Source: Onthophagus taurus (lineage: Eukaryota; Arthropoda; Insecta; Coleoptera; Scarabaeidae). From it: DNA of 64,000 nt. Made by a program: the position numbers and the translations under genes. The notes beneath the pieces are model-generated. The model was given only the letters and a program-made list of their open reading frames with translations. It was not told where the DNA came from and did not search any database. This document shows, one piece after another, positions 33,638-45,234 of the stretch (the first letter of the stretch is position 1; each line of letters opens with the position of its first letter). The stretch is taken from assembly GCF_036711975.1 (NCBI RefSeq), contig NC_091970.1:12407501-12471500 (forward strand), in the 5' to 3' direction.

Positions 33638-34027
33638 ACACCATAAAAAGATCATTTTCGTTAATCAACATAGAAAATCGAGAACTGTCAAAACAGATGA
33701 TTTTTTTAGCGACATCTATCGGATGAAAGATAAATTACATACGTTAATTAAAAAAAAAATTTTTATTTTGAAATTAATGTTTAAAATTTTTTTCGAATGT
33801 TTATAACTAAATTTATGTTTTTCTTCGATAATCTTTAACACCATAAAAAGATCATTTTCGTTAATCAACATAGAAAATCGAGAACTGTCAAAACAGATTT
33901 TTTTAGCGACATCTATCGGATGAAAGACAAATTATATACGTGAATTAAAAAAAAAATTTAATTTAAAATTTTTTTCGATTCTTTTTCGAATGTTTATAAC
34001 TAAATTTATGTTTTTCTTCGATAATCT
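33638..34027. repeat. 200-bp tandem duplication covering the 3' end of the Fcf2-type gene
   Basis: Two direct copies lie 200 bp apart: about 33638-33835 and 33838-34027. Both contain CCATAAAAAGATCATTTTCG, CGAGAACTGTCAAAACAGAT and ACATCTATCGGATGAAAGA and end with CGAATGTTTATAACTAAATT and TTTTTCTTCGATAATCT. The copy nearer the gene includes its last 21 or so codons and stop; the outer copy is therefore a non-functional duplicate of that exon end. Confidence 0.85.
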
Positions 34028-34756
34028 CCTTGTATTTCTTTTTATTATATTTAGTAAATTCGGCATCATCAAGGAGTTCATCAACCAAGGTATGTTTTCT
34101 CTCTTTTTTAGTTAATCGGTCGCTATAAAAGTCTAATTTGTTGTCCATAACTTTACCAACCTAAAAAAAATATTATTTAAACAACTATTTCAATTTGCTA
34201 CTTTTTTTTTACCTGAAAAAATTTCGGCAAAACACTTAAATCATTCTTTTTATAAAATTGTTTAGGATTTAACACCGAACGCATTTTTAAAACCTCCAAA
34301 TCAGCTTTAACCTCCTCAGTAAGTTCTTGAGCAGGTAAATTAAACCATTTTGAACCTTTACTTTTATCATTTTCAGCTTTTTTCAACTTCATTTTTTCTC
34401 GTTTAGTTAATACATAAGCACCAATTGGTCCTGAATCCAAATTCTTTAAACATGACGTTTTTAAAACTTCCCTTATTTTATTCTGTTTAATATCCTTGGA
34501 ATTTTGTTCATTAGATTTCAAATTTTGCTTATTGTTAGTTTTGATAAAATCGTTATAATTGTTGAGTAATCGTTCGATTTCGTCTGAAGAACAAGCTTAA
34601 AAGGAATTATGATAAATTAAATTAAAAAAAAATGAGGTTATGTTTTAACCTCAAAATTATAAACTTCAATTAACGGCAAGAATTTTACTTACTGACTGAT
34701 TCTCGGTTTTTTTCGATGTTTTCATCGCCTTTTTCGTTTAATATATAAAAATCCAT
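33963..34756 (-). CDS. DNTTIP2: Fcf2 / DNTTIP2-type pre-rRNA processing protein (three exons)
   Basis: Exons on the minus strand are 34756-34693, 34595-34213 and 34160-33963, with introns of 97 and 52 bp (GTAAGT...TTTTAAG and GTAAAA...TTTTTTAG). The predicted 214-residue product starts MDFYILNEKGDEN. The C-terminal Fcf2 domain reads KGSKWFNLPAQELTEEVKAD, LEVLKMRSVLNPKQFYKK, LPKFFQVGKVMDNKLDFYS and RLTKKERKHTLVDELLDDAE, followed by a Lys-rich tail. Fcf2 proteins are nucleolar factors for early 18S rRNA processing (yeast Fcf2, human TDIF2). The start is uncertain: the frame is open upstream of this ATG until interrupted by the P-like element at 34810, so the true N-terminus may have been longer. 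The 3' end is part of a tandem duplication. Confidence 0.85.
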
Positions 34757-34809
34757 TTTATTTTCATGCGAAAATGAAGTTTCTTCTCGTTTTAACCCAA
34801 CTTTACAAT

Positions 34810-37591
34810 CACAGAGTATACAGAGGCCGGACTCCGGCTAATAAAAGTGGCACTCCTATCTATCCTTGTTTAACTAATCTAAATTTCGTATGGTATTTTC
34901 TCTCTCACATAAATTGAATCGATGTAGATGGCGGTAGTGTAGTGGATCGATAAATACGAGCGGGAATTTGAATGCTCGTTTGAATATAAATCTCATTACT
35001 CTTTAAAATTTTTTTTAATAACAAGTTCCAAAATATCAAAAATTTTCATCTCAAAACTTGAACAAGTTTTAAGATGAAAACAGTGACTTTTTGAACTTGA
35101 TATTAAAAAAAAAACTAATAAAATGTTATTAAATAAAAATACAAACTTCAGAAGAACAAATCTATGTATATTTATAGACAAATATTTACATTTAATCGTT
35201 TTCATGCTCATGGGGGCGTTTTTGTACAATGGTAAAGCATTTGCTTCAAGGCTAGAGGAAAACCCATGAAAAACTCTAGCATACCATAAGTCAAATAAAT
35301 TTCTAGACAAATTTAGGAATACAAATTGCAATTGCAAACAACAGATTTAAGACAGCCAGAATAAAAAAATTCTACAAAGCGACTAAAATTAAAAGTATTA
35401 CAGCAAAAACGAGCAGTAGACAGAATTAATGATAAAATGTTATTTATATAACTGTATGGAATATATAACTGTAATATTTCTTTTTATTTGTTTCTGTTCG
35501 TATCAATTAGAACAATATTTCAGCGAACAGAATAAATTATGTATAACATAGCGACCAAGACGAGAATTAAAACAAAGCGAAAAGGAACAATATTTCAGCA
35601 AGTAGAATAAAGTAACAAAGCGACCAAGACAACAATTAAAACAAAGCAATTTTATTAAATATGATAAGTTATAAAAGACAACTGATAAAAAATAACAAAC
35701 TATTTATTTAAGTAAACAGCAATGTCTGAAAGCTGAAGCGTCCTGACCTGCATTCTGAAGGATATTTTCTTATCTGTACAAACAATTACAGTGGAAAAGT
35801 TGCTTGCATTTTGTTTAAATATGTTGTGTTTAAAATTTGACAACACATTTACTTAACTCAGCTTGTATTATGTTAGATTCATGTAACATGTATTAGTCTT
35901 AGTCATAATTTTAAGTTCTTAGTTCGTCATTTATCTTATTGTTATTATTATTATTATTAATCACGATTACATTACTTTAACTATGATCACAACTAAGACT
36001 TAAACATGTTGCCTCAATTCGTGATTAAATAATTGGAAAGTAAATACTATTACCTTTAAAAACCTGAGTAAAAGATTCTGGTGTGCTTAACATATCTCTC
36101 AGTAATGTAGTTTTATTTTCATAATTCTTTTTAAGTCTCCGGATCTGTTTTTCTTTGTTCTTTAAAATTCGTCGCAGTGATTTTTTTTTGATTGTTGCAC
36201 TAAACTGGCTCTTCTTAAATACTGACTCTGTTGTTGGATTTGTAGCGGAGGAAGGTATGGCAGCGTCTTTTGTTATATTTAATTCCTATAAATAAATAAA
36301 GTGTTATTTTATACACAAATCCGGCGGTTTTGTTGATAATTTTATAGTGTTCATGATTTTATTTACTTATATGTATATATATTTTTTGGTTAGTTGCACT
36401 TTGGTTGCATCATCAATAAACATATATTATTATTATTATTATTAAATACATTACAAAGTAAAAAAACCTTGTTGAGTAAAAAGTGCACATAAATTAATTA
36501 ATATTTGTTTCTGACAGCTCTCAACATAATATGGTATCCTATCAATGTTATTGATAAAGTGAAAATAAAAGTAAAACTTACTATGACAGAATCCGTTAAA
36601 TTATTTTGCTCCAGTTCAGGCTGTCTTAGCGGTTCACTCGTTACAATGTGTGCTTCCTGAATAAAGAAAATGTAATTAGAACTGTAAATTTCATTCTAAA
36701 AGTAAATAGAAGCAATTAGAAGTAAGAAATTGGAATTTACATTCATGATCACTCTTAAAGGCTTTGCATCTCTTTTTAAGGTCAAGGGGGTCCTATTCAA
36801 CATAAAGCTTTCCATTGTAAAGTGATTGTTGCAAATTCTCATACGTCTAGAGTACGTGTTTTCTGCTGGTACACCAAGACACTCATTCCATAATCACTGT
36901 CTAAAGTATCAAAGTAAATTTTCATTTAGTACAAAAAATCTATCTAACTTAAATTTATAAATTTACTTATTGATATTTAATGGAAAAGAAAATAATTTAA
37001 CCACTTCCTCTACCGAACGTCCGCAAATGTAGCAATTGCTATCCATTATAACTAAATTCTACTATAAAACTCTACTAGGCCTTAAAAACTAACTAATTCT
37101 AAGATAACGAACTATGGCAATAAACTAATGAAAACTAAGTTATACAAACAAATAAACTACTAAACAAATCTATGTAATAATCAAACGCTAAACAGGCAAA
37201 ACTGCACAATAATTAAACAAGACACAGATAAAAGATTGATGAAGTAAATAAAAATGTTGAAATGGCTGAATAAGCAAGTCACGCAAGTTCTGATAGAACT
37301 GGAGAACCTGGAGAACTGGACGCATCTGGGATTTACAGATTTACGGACTTGAAATACATGGCGCCATCTATTGCCTTCTTTAAAGTCTACGAGTTTACCA
37401 CTTAAAAATTTTGAAATAAATGGTGCCATCTATTGGTTTCTTTAAATACTACTGTAACGCGACCATTGCGCCATCTACATCGATTCAGTTTATGTGAGAG
37501 AGAAAGTATCATACGAAGTTTTCATTAGTTGAACAAGGATAGATAGGAGTGCCAATTTATTAGCCGGAGTCCGGCCTCTGTATACTCTGTG
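34810..37591 (-). mobile_element. P-like DNA element, 2.78 kb, about 125-bp inverted repeats, 8-bp target duplication
   Basis: The ends CACAGAGTATACAGAGGCCG and the exact complement at 37572-37591 begin inverted repeats that stay about 90% similar for about 125 bp. TTTACAAT flanks both sides (34802-34809, 37592-37599). The 8-bp duplication and an encoded THAP domain fit the P superfamily; hAT also makes 8 bp, but its members carry BED rather than THAP domains. It sits about 50 bp upstream of the Fcf2 gene's ATG, with its own gene on the same strand. No transposase catalytic domain was seen, and 34996-36060 has no recognisable coding sequence. Confidence 0.8.
36064..37046 (-). CDS. THAP-domain protein with basic coiled-coil segment, encoded by the P-like element (four exons seen)
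   Basis: Exons 37046-36967, 36900-36741, 36656-36582 and 36285-36064 join in one frame with GT-AG introns. Residues 1 to about 85 form a C2CH THAP zinc finger: MDSNCYICG (Cys pair), FSFP, LWNECLG, MRICNNHF (Cys-x2-His), then LKRDAKP. A Ser/Thr-rich linker follows, then a basic helix (KKKSLRRILKNKEKQIRRLKKNYENK) with heptad-like spacing, as in P-element and THAP proteins. One in-frame TGA lies at codon 29, just before LWNECLG, so this copy may be inactive. The frame runs into a donor at 36063 and I found no later exon. No RNase H-like transposase domain. THAP identity is firm; function is inferred. Confidence 0.65.
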
Positions 37592-37599
37592 TTTACAAT

Positions 37600-38718
37600 C
37601 TTGACAGTTAATGTTGGTAATGTAGATTTCTGATTTCTGTTTAAGGTTTTTATATACAGAGTACTCAAAAATTAACTAATTACACACTCATGAAAAAAAA
37701 AATATATGTTATGTGTCACCACATCTAAGAATACTATAGGAAAACCATGAATCATCCTAAAATTCCCAGAAATTTCCATAAAAAGCCCTTATTCAGCAGA
37801 AATCTACAGAAAATAGTATAAAAGGCCAGGAAAATCTTAAAAAAGAATTCATTTCATTTCACTAAACGACGTTACAATGTTAGTTTGAACTTTGTAATTA
37901 AATCTAAAATAAAAATAACTTAATTTTTGAAAAGAGTTTTTAAAAATAAAACTTCTAACTTCAAAAACAAAAGTATCGCGCAAAGTCAGTAGGATACAGG
38001 GTGGTTAACACATTGGAAGTTTTCAAGTGTGGTGTTTTTGTCCTCACCGAAGTTTGTTACAGACGAGGTCGATGCAACAGCAGAAACTGATTTTTGGGAA
38101 CGGAAAGTATAGGCTTGAAACTACATAAAAAACCAAATTTCAACCTGGGATCTTGTGGGACTTTTTTTGTAGCTTAAATTAAAGATTAACATCTGTTCAT
38201 GAACAGTGTTGAGAAAAAGATAAATAAATCCAGCATTCAAGAAGCTCTTACAGTGTTACATAATAAGGGTAAAAAAATTAAAAAATGCATTTTAATTAAA
38301 AACAAAATATATAATCAAAGAAATATAAATAAACTTGAAAAAGACTGGAATAATCATAATCCATACTTCAGCAAAAATTTAAGAATTATATTGGTGGAAA
38401 ACTAAACTTAAGGGAATAGTCGGGAATACTCTGGTCAGAAGGTTAATTTGCAAGAAAAAGTCTGAAATTGCAATAGTTATAAACTAGACTTCAGCAAAAA
38501 AGGAATTATATTGTTCAAAGTCCACATCAAGTCTGAAATTACTGTTCAGAGAAAATATAAGATTGATTATAAACCAAACATGATTTTTCATGGCAATACT
38601 TATGTGTTCAATAAAAGAATGCGAAGAATATGAACAAGAAACCAATGGACTTGTCTTGTTATTGCACAGGACAGGAAATCAGCAATACGGAAACTTTGCC
38701 AATGCAGGATAAGCACAA
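37600..38718. other. 1.1-kb region without a recognised gene
   Basis: It is the upstream side of the Fcf2-type gene and probably holds its promoter and leader. GGATACAGGGTGGTTAACAC near 37990 looks like a mariner-type terminus. A 68-codon Lys/Asn-rich frame at 38199-38405 has no recognisable domain. Confidence 0.4.
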
Positions 38719-41700
38719 AAGCAAAGTAACAGCTGCAGAAATGAGGTACCGGGTGGTACAAGATCCGTATAAATAATAAGAGGCCCGCAAAAAGATGAAC
38801 AAAATCAAAACATAGATCAAGAACAAAACATAGATAACGTTGGCAGAAGACTAGATACTGCTTCTAAAAAACTAAATACTGCTTTCTGAAGACTAGATAC
38901 TGGTTTCTAAAGACTAAAATTGCTTTGTGAAGACTAAATACTGCTTTCTAAAGACTAGATACTGCTGACAGGTCTAAGTACTGCAAAAGAAAAATGATAT
39001 TGTTGGAGAAAACATACATAACGTTGGCAGAAGACTAGATACTGCTTCTAAAAGACTAAATATTGCTTTCTGAAGACTAGATACTGCCGACAGGTTTAAA
39101 TGCAGCGTCTGGAACACTAAATACTGCCTTCTAAAGATTAAAATTGCTTTGTGGAGACTAAATACTGCTTTCTGAAGACTAGATACTGCTAACAGGTCTA
39201 AATATTGCAAAAGAAAGATAAAATATTTTGGAGAAAACATACATAACTTTGGCAGAAGACTAGATACTGCTTCTAGAAGACTAAATACTGCTTTCTGAAG
39301 ACTAGATACTGGTTTCTAAAGACTAAAATTGCTTTGTGAAGACTAAATACTGCTTTCTAAAGACTAGATACTGCTGACAGGTCTAAGTACTGCAAAAGAA
39401 AAATGATATTGTTGGAGAAAACATACATAACGTTGGCAGAAGACTAGATACTGCTTCTAGAAGACTAAATATTGCTTTCTGAAGACTAGATACTGCCGAC
39501 AGGTTTAAATGCAGCGTCTGGAACACTAAATACTGCCTTCTAAAGATTAAAATTGCTTTGTGGAGACTAAATACTGCTTTCTGAAGACTAGATACTGCTA
39601 ACAGGTCTAAATATTGCAAAAGAAAGATAAAATATTTTGGAGAAAACATACATAACTTTGGCAGAAGACTAGATACTGCTTCTAGAAGACTAAATACTGC
39701 TTTCTGAAGACTAGATACTGGTTTCTAAAGACTAAAATTGCTTTGTGAAGACTAAATACTGCTTTCTAAAGACTAGATACTGCTGACAGGTCTAAGTACT
39801 GCAAAAGAAAAATGATATTGTTGGAGAAAACATACATAACGTTGGCAGAAGACTAGATACTGCTTCTAGAAGACTAAATATTGCTTTCTGAAGACTAGAT
39901 ACTGCCGACAGGTTTAAATGCAGCGTCTGGAACACTAAATACTGCCTTCTAAAGATTAAAATTGCTTTGTGGAGACTAAATACTGCTTTCTGAAGACTAG
40001 ATACTGCTAACAGGTCTAAATATTGCAAAAGAAAGATAAAATATTTTGGAGAAAACATACATAACTTTGGCAGAAGACTAGATACTGCTTCTAGAAGACT
40101 AAATACTGCTTTTTGAAGACTAGATACTGCCGACAGGTCTAATTACAGCGCCTGGATTACTAAATACTGCTTTCTAAAGACTAAAATTGCTTTGTAGAGA
40201 CTAAATACTGCTTTCCGAAGACTAGATACTGCTAACAGGTCTAAATATTGCAAAAGAAAGATAAAATATTTTGGAAAAAACATACATAACTTTGACAGAA
40301 GACTAGATACTGCTTCTAGAAGACTAAATATTGCTTTCTGAAGACTAGATACTTCCGACAGGTCGAAATACAGCGTCTGGAACACTAAATACTGCTCTCT
40401 GAAAACTAGATACTGCCGACAGGTCGAAATACAGCGTCTGGAACACTAAATACTGCCTTCTAAAGACTAAAATTGCTTTGTGGAGACTAAATACTGCTTT
40501 TTGAAGACCAGATACTGGTAACAGGTCTAAATATTGCAAAAGAAAGATCAAATATTTTGGAGAAAACATACATAACTTTGGCAGAAGAATAGGTACTGCT
40601 TCTAGAAGACTATATACTGCTTTCTGAAGACTAGATACTGCCGACAGGTCGAAATACAGCGTCTGGAACACTAAATGCTGCTTTCTAAAGACTAAAATTG
40701 CTTTGTAGAGACTAAATACTGCTTTCTGAAGACTAGATACTGCCGACAGGTCTAAATACAGCGTCTGGAACACTAAATACTGCTTTCTAAAGACTAAAAT
40801 TGCTTTGTGGAGACTAAATACTGCTTTCTGAAGACCAGATACTGGTAACAGGTCTAAATATTGCAAAAGAAAGATCAAATATTTTGGAGAAAACATACAT
40901 AACTTTAGGTACTGCTTCTAGAAGACTAAATACTGCTTTCTGAAGACTAGATACTGCCAACAGGTCTAAATACAGCGTCTGGAACATCAAATACTGCTTT
41001 CTGAAGACTAGATACTGCCGACAGGTCTAAATACAGCGTTTGGAACACTAAATACTGCTTTCTGAAGACTAAAATTGCTTTGTGGAGACTAAATACTGCT
41101 TTCTGAAGACTAGATACTGCTAACAGGTCTAAATATTGCAAAAGAAGATAAAATATTTTGGAGAAAACATACATAACTTTGGCAGAAGACTAGATACTGC
41201 TTCTAGAAGACTAAATACTGCTTTCTGAAGACTAGATACTTCTGACAGGTCTAAATGCAGCGTCTGGAACACTAAATACTGCCTTCTAAAGACTAAAATT
41301 GCTTTGTGGAGTCTAAATACTGCTTTCTGAAGACTAGATACGGCTAACAGGTCTAAATATTGCAAAAGAAAGATAAAATATTTTGGAGAAAACATACATA
41401 ACTTTGGCAGAAGATTAGATACTGCTTCTAGAAGACTAAATACTGATTTCTGAAGACTAGATACTGCCGACAGGTCTAAATACAGCGTCTGGAACTCTAA
41501 ATACTGCTTTCTGAAGACTAGATACTGCCGACAGGTCGAAATACAGCGCCTGGAACACTAAATACTGCTTTCTAAAGACTAAAATTGCTTTGTGGAGACT
41601 AAATACTGCTTTCTGAAGACTAGATACTTCCGACAGGTTTAAATGCAGCGTCTGCAACACTAAATACTGCCTTCTAAAGACTAAAATTGCTTTGTGGAGA

Positions 41701-42044
41701 CTAAATACTGCTTTCTGAAGACTAGATACTGCTAACAGGTCTAAATATTGCAAAGGAAAGATAAAATATTTTGGAGAAAACATACATAACTTTGGCAGAA
41801 GACTAGATACTGCTTCTAGAAGACTATATACTGCCGAGAGGTCTAAATACAGCGTCTGGAACAGTAAATACTGCTTTCTAAGGACTAAAATTGCTCTGTG
41901 GAGACGAAATACTGCTTTCTGAAGACTAGCTACTCCTGACAGGTCTAAATATTGCAAAAGAAAGATAAGATATTGTTGGAGAAAACATTAAAAAGGCGCC
42001 CGGTTGCAGTGCACCCCTTGCACCTCCCTGTAGCGCCGCCTCTG
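38719..42044 (-). repeat. Minisatellite-bearing element, copy 2 (inverted relative to copy 1)
   Basis: It has the same 21-bp units, spacers and two termini as 5836-8402, on the opposite strand. The right end is the complement of CAGAGGCGGCGCTAC...GTGCAAGGGGTGCAC...GGGCGCC (to 42044). The left end is AAGCAAAGTAACAGCTGCAG...GGTGGTACAAGATCC (from 38719). The CAGAGGCGGCGCTA start resembles a hAT-type terminus, but the other end is not its inverted repeat. Between 38900 and 40130 a 409-bp higher-order unit is repeated three times almost without change; the rest is more diverged. Confidence 0.85.
38901..40130 (-). repeat. 409-bp higher-order unit, three near-identical tandem copies
   Basis: The same 88-codon translated block recurs unchanged at 38974, 39383 and 39792, exactly 409 bp apart. 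The nucleotide blocks with GTTGGAGAAAACATACATAA and TTGCAAAAGAAAGATAAAAT recur at the same spacing. Each unit holds about 17 minisatellite repeats and two spacers. Very low divergence means recent amplification, unlike the flanking array. Confidence 0.9.
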
Positions 42045-42079
42045 CGGCTGATGTCGGATTTTAAAATTAATCACTTTTC

Positions 42080-42640
42080 AACGTTTAGCGTTATGAAAGC
42101 GTCGATGGCTGAACGTGTAATTCGAACTGTTAAACAGAGGATTTACAAGTTCTTTAGTTTATATGGGAACCATAAATGGGCGCACCAATTAAAGGACATA
42201 ACATCTCGATGTAACAGTACAAAACATACAACTACGAAAATGAAACCATCTGTAATAAATTCGAAATCTGTAAAGAATAAACTTCTCAACACAGTGTACA
42301 GGATGTCCAAATTTCGATGGGTTTGCAGGGTATCTCAGTTATTATGAAATGAAAAAAAATGAAAAAAAAGCTATTGTTTTGTGAAACTTACAATGGCGCA
42401 AACCAAATTTTCATAGTCCTTCTCGTTTTGATATACTACAGTAGCTCAGGTTCGCGAAACCCCCAGAGGAAAGTTTAGAGTTGGAGATACCGTTCGTATC
42501 AGTAAATATAAACATGTGTTTGATAAAGGATATTTGCCCAACTGGGCCACCGAATTGTTTAAAATCGTTAAAGTGAAAATCACAAATCCAATTTCACATT
42601 TATTGGAGGACAGTTGACGTTCATAAGATCCTTCATCCGT
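42080..42640 (+). mobile_element. Polinton/Maverick integrase relic (fossil), copy 1
   Basis: The translation shows MAERVIRTVKQRIYKFFSLYG and TKHTTTKMKPS, followed after an interruption by VGDTVRISKYKHVFDKGYLP and NWATELFKIVKV. This is the end of the retroviral-type integrase core and the C-terminal SH3/chromodomain-like part characteristic of Polinton integrases. No capsid, polymerase or terminal repeats are nearby. It is an old, broken fragment; a second relic of the same region is at 58575-58850. Confidence 0.85.
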
Positions 42641-42680
42641 CGCAGACCCGATGGCTTTCTGTATCAATAGTGGTAAAGAG

Positions 42681-43657
42681 AATTTTAGAACAGTGGTCAG
42701 CGTTACAATTATATTTTAATTCGAAATGGTTAGATGAATGTCTTCTCACTGTGGAGCAAATCCATAAAGGCTTGAATGACCCTTTCACAAAATTATTTTA
42801 TGTTTTTACATAGTGTGCTTCCAAAAATTGTGACTATCAACCAATACTTTCAGTCTTGCTGTTATATTATATGGAAAGACGGTATATTGTCAAAACAAAT
42901 TTATCGCAGCTCGATCCTGAGAATAAAACTTATTTTTTACCAAAAAATTTTATATATTTGGGAATACAATTTTTTAATGAAATTAAAAAGCCAGAAATTT
43001 CCAATAATCATTTATTATTAAGTGCTTTCTATGAAAGATGTCAGAACTTTTATAGCGTTCTCTGTATGGAAATTAAAAAAAAGATTTGATTTTGAAGATT
43101 ATTTACTGTCAAATATTCATATATTTACTCCCAAAAATGCAGTTTCACATCAAGTAAGACAAATATTTCCTTCCTTAGTAAATTTATTAAATTGTACAAC
43201 TCGTTGTTTTGATTCTAAAGATTCTCAGTTAATTGATGATGAATGGAGACTATTGGCAAGTTATCATTTTGAGGTGAATGAAATAAATTGTGAAGAAGAG
43301 ATTGATATGTTTTGGGGAAAATTACTTGTTTATCAAGATAAGGGAGGAGCTCTAATTTTCAAAAATATTTCACAGTATGTTTTAAATTTGTTATCCCTCC
43401 CACATTCTAACGCTACATGTGAACGAATTTTTAGTATAGTTAACTTAAGTAAAACTAAAACACGTAACAAATTAATAATTCGAACAATTAATGGTTGCTT
43501 ATTAACCAGTGAAAGAATAAAAAAAGATGGAACTTGCGTTCAGTTTTGTCCTGATCAGAAGATGTTTGATCGTTTCACCAAGAGCACTATGTATGAGAAA
43601 GAAAGTTTTGAAACAGAAAGTAATGAAAATGACTTTATTATAGAAAATGCAGATTAA
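42681..43657 (+). pseudogene. hAT transposase, C-terminal half
   Basis: QWSALQLYFNSKWLDECLLT begins at about 42693. The middle (VLPKIVTINQYFQ, then TYFLPKNFIYLGIQFF) lies in shifting frames. A long final frame at 43022-43657 contains the hAT dimerisation signature LLSLPHSNATCERIFSIVNL, then SKTKTRNKLIIRTINGCLL. It is of the ZBED/ZMYM-like hAT group. At least two frameshifts occur (one in the A-run near 43080), and the N-terminal DNA-binding half is missing, replaced by the Polinton relic. Confidence 0.85.
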
Positions 43658-43883
43658 ATATAGAATCAGTGATGGGCGCTGGGTAAATACCCGGCGGGTA
43701 GGTATTTATAAAATGGGCATTTATCTGGGTATTTACCCCGGCTTAGAATAAATACCCAAACAGTACATATAAAAGTGATACAAGTAAAAATATAACAGAT
43801 TCGAACAAAAATGTAGAGGAACATGATGAAATCAGCGTTGAAGACGAGGAATTGTCAACGCTCGAAGACGTATTATCAGGTAA

Positions 43884-44353
43884 CTACTGCTCATTCTTGC
43901 GACGATGATCCGCCCAGTTCCACTTGAGCTTTGCCACAATGTTGACAGCATCATTTACGCCAGTTCTTCGTGGGTCTTCATTTCGTATGTGGTCGACGTC
44001 TCCATCTTTCTTTGTGTTACTTTGAGCCTCCTGGTAATGGCCACCGTTAATGTTAAAGTTGCGGAACCGTATGTCATAATCAAAGGAAGTACGCATTGAT
44101 TGAAAACCTTTCTTTTCAAATATACAGGAATATCGCTCATGAAGATGTCTCTAATTTTCCTGTAGGCTGCCCATGCGAGTATCATCCTTCTCTTTAGTTC
44201 GCTTGTTTGATTATTATCTCTCGATACATGAACCTCATGGCCAAGATGCGAACAAACAGAGATGAGTACTTTAAGAACAATAGTGGAAAAGACAAGAAGA
44301 GATAGAGTAAGGAACAAAATTGTAAAAGAATTTTGTGGACTCGGAGATGTCAT
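43884..44353 (-). pseudogene. LINE (RTE-like) fragment: RT thumb to C-terminus
   Basis: The minus strand reads LGHEVHVSRDNNQTSELKRR, then AWAAYRKIRDIFMSDIPVYL and KRKVFNQCVLPLIMTYGSAT, and in a second frame NIVAKLKWNWADH. This pattern (KRKVFNQCVLP followed later by LKW-WAGH) ends the RT protein of RTE/endonuclease-RT-type LINEs. One frameshift near 43960. The matching RT palm piece is 900 bp away at 45300-45573, with opposite-strand pieces between. Confidence 0.75.
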
Positions 44354-45230
44354 GAGATTTGCTAGGAGAAAAATAAAAAAATTTAATGAGTACTTCCAAA
44401 GAATGGAAGAAACCTGGCTGATTAAGACAGCAAGAGACCAAAGATTAGCTAGAAAGAGATCCCGGGAGACCAGGAAGTTCGATTTCCAGCTCTAATGAAA
44501 CACCATGAAAGATGCGTAAAAAACAGGTTACAACCTGAAGAAAAGAAGAAGAATAATAAGACCTTAAACGAACTACTTAATTTTCAATTGGATATCAACA
44601 ATCTCATGGATCTTGGAATCTTGGATTTGATGGAAGTGCAATATGACTAGAAAAGAATCAAACAACAAGAATTAATGAAGCACAAAAACTGAATTTAGTC
44701 ATTAATATTAGACTGATACTCAATTCAGGACATTCAAAATTGTTTTTCAAGCATTAAAGAAATCGTTAAATACTTTCGAAGAGTATTACGTAAAGGAGAA
44801 TGGTCGGTAGTGAAAATATAAACATTTCCGAAATATATGTACACTTAAAGCTAATAACACCAGGAATGTGTATAAATTTGTTAGACAGTTAAGATAAAGG
44901 CACAAATCGCACGTAGCTCTATGCTGAGATGGAACAGGAAAAATAATATATGATAGTGAAATGAATTACATTTGGAAAAATTATTTCCAAAACCTGTTAA
45001 GCATAGAAACTGATTTGGAAATAGACAGCAGTCCGTCACACCAAAGAAAGGATAGTGTCATGGAACCTATATCAATCAGTGAGGTTCAAAACGCAATCCC
45101 TGCGTCAAAACATGGAAAGGCATCAGAGATTAATAACATACCATCGAAAGTATTCAAGATAGAAGTATTCATTATCACCAATATTGATGTTAGAGCTTGG
45201 AACAAGATTTGTCCTAAATTTTGTTGATAT
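44262..45230 (+). pseudogene. LINE-related fragments on the opposite strand
   Basis: 44262-44495 encodes a basic segment (FCGLGDVMRFARRKIKKFNE, RMEETWLIKTARDQR) resembling LINE C-terminal tails. 44961-45230 encodes ISISEVQNAIPASKHGKASE followed by INNIPSKVFK, the pre-RT 'GKAxGxDxIP' block in degraded form. 44500-44960 holds no clear frame. Their plus orientation against minus neighbours shows rearrangement or independent insertions. Confidence 0.5.
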
Positions 45231-45234
45231 TTAG

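Noticed and set aside
34996-35337. 113-codon minus-strand frame in the P-like element as a possible transposase exon
   Set aside because: Phe/Leu-rich with no RNase H-like or P-type motif and no splice link to the THAP exons.
38199-38405. 68-codon Lys/Asn-rich frame
   Set aside because: Composition typical of AT-rich non-coding DNA; no domain.
38719-42044. CRISPR-like look of short repeats with spacers
   Set aside because: Units vary and are contiguous, the spacers are themselves repeated, and the window is clearly eukaryotic.
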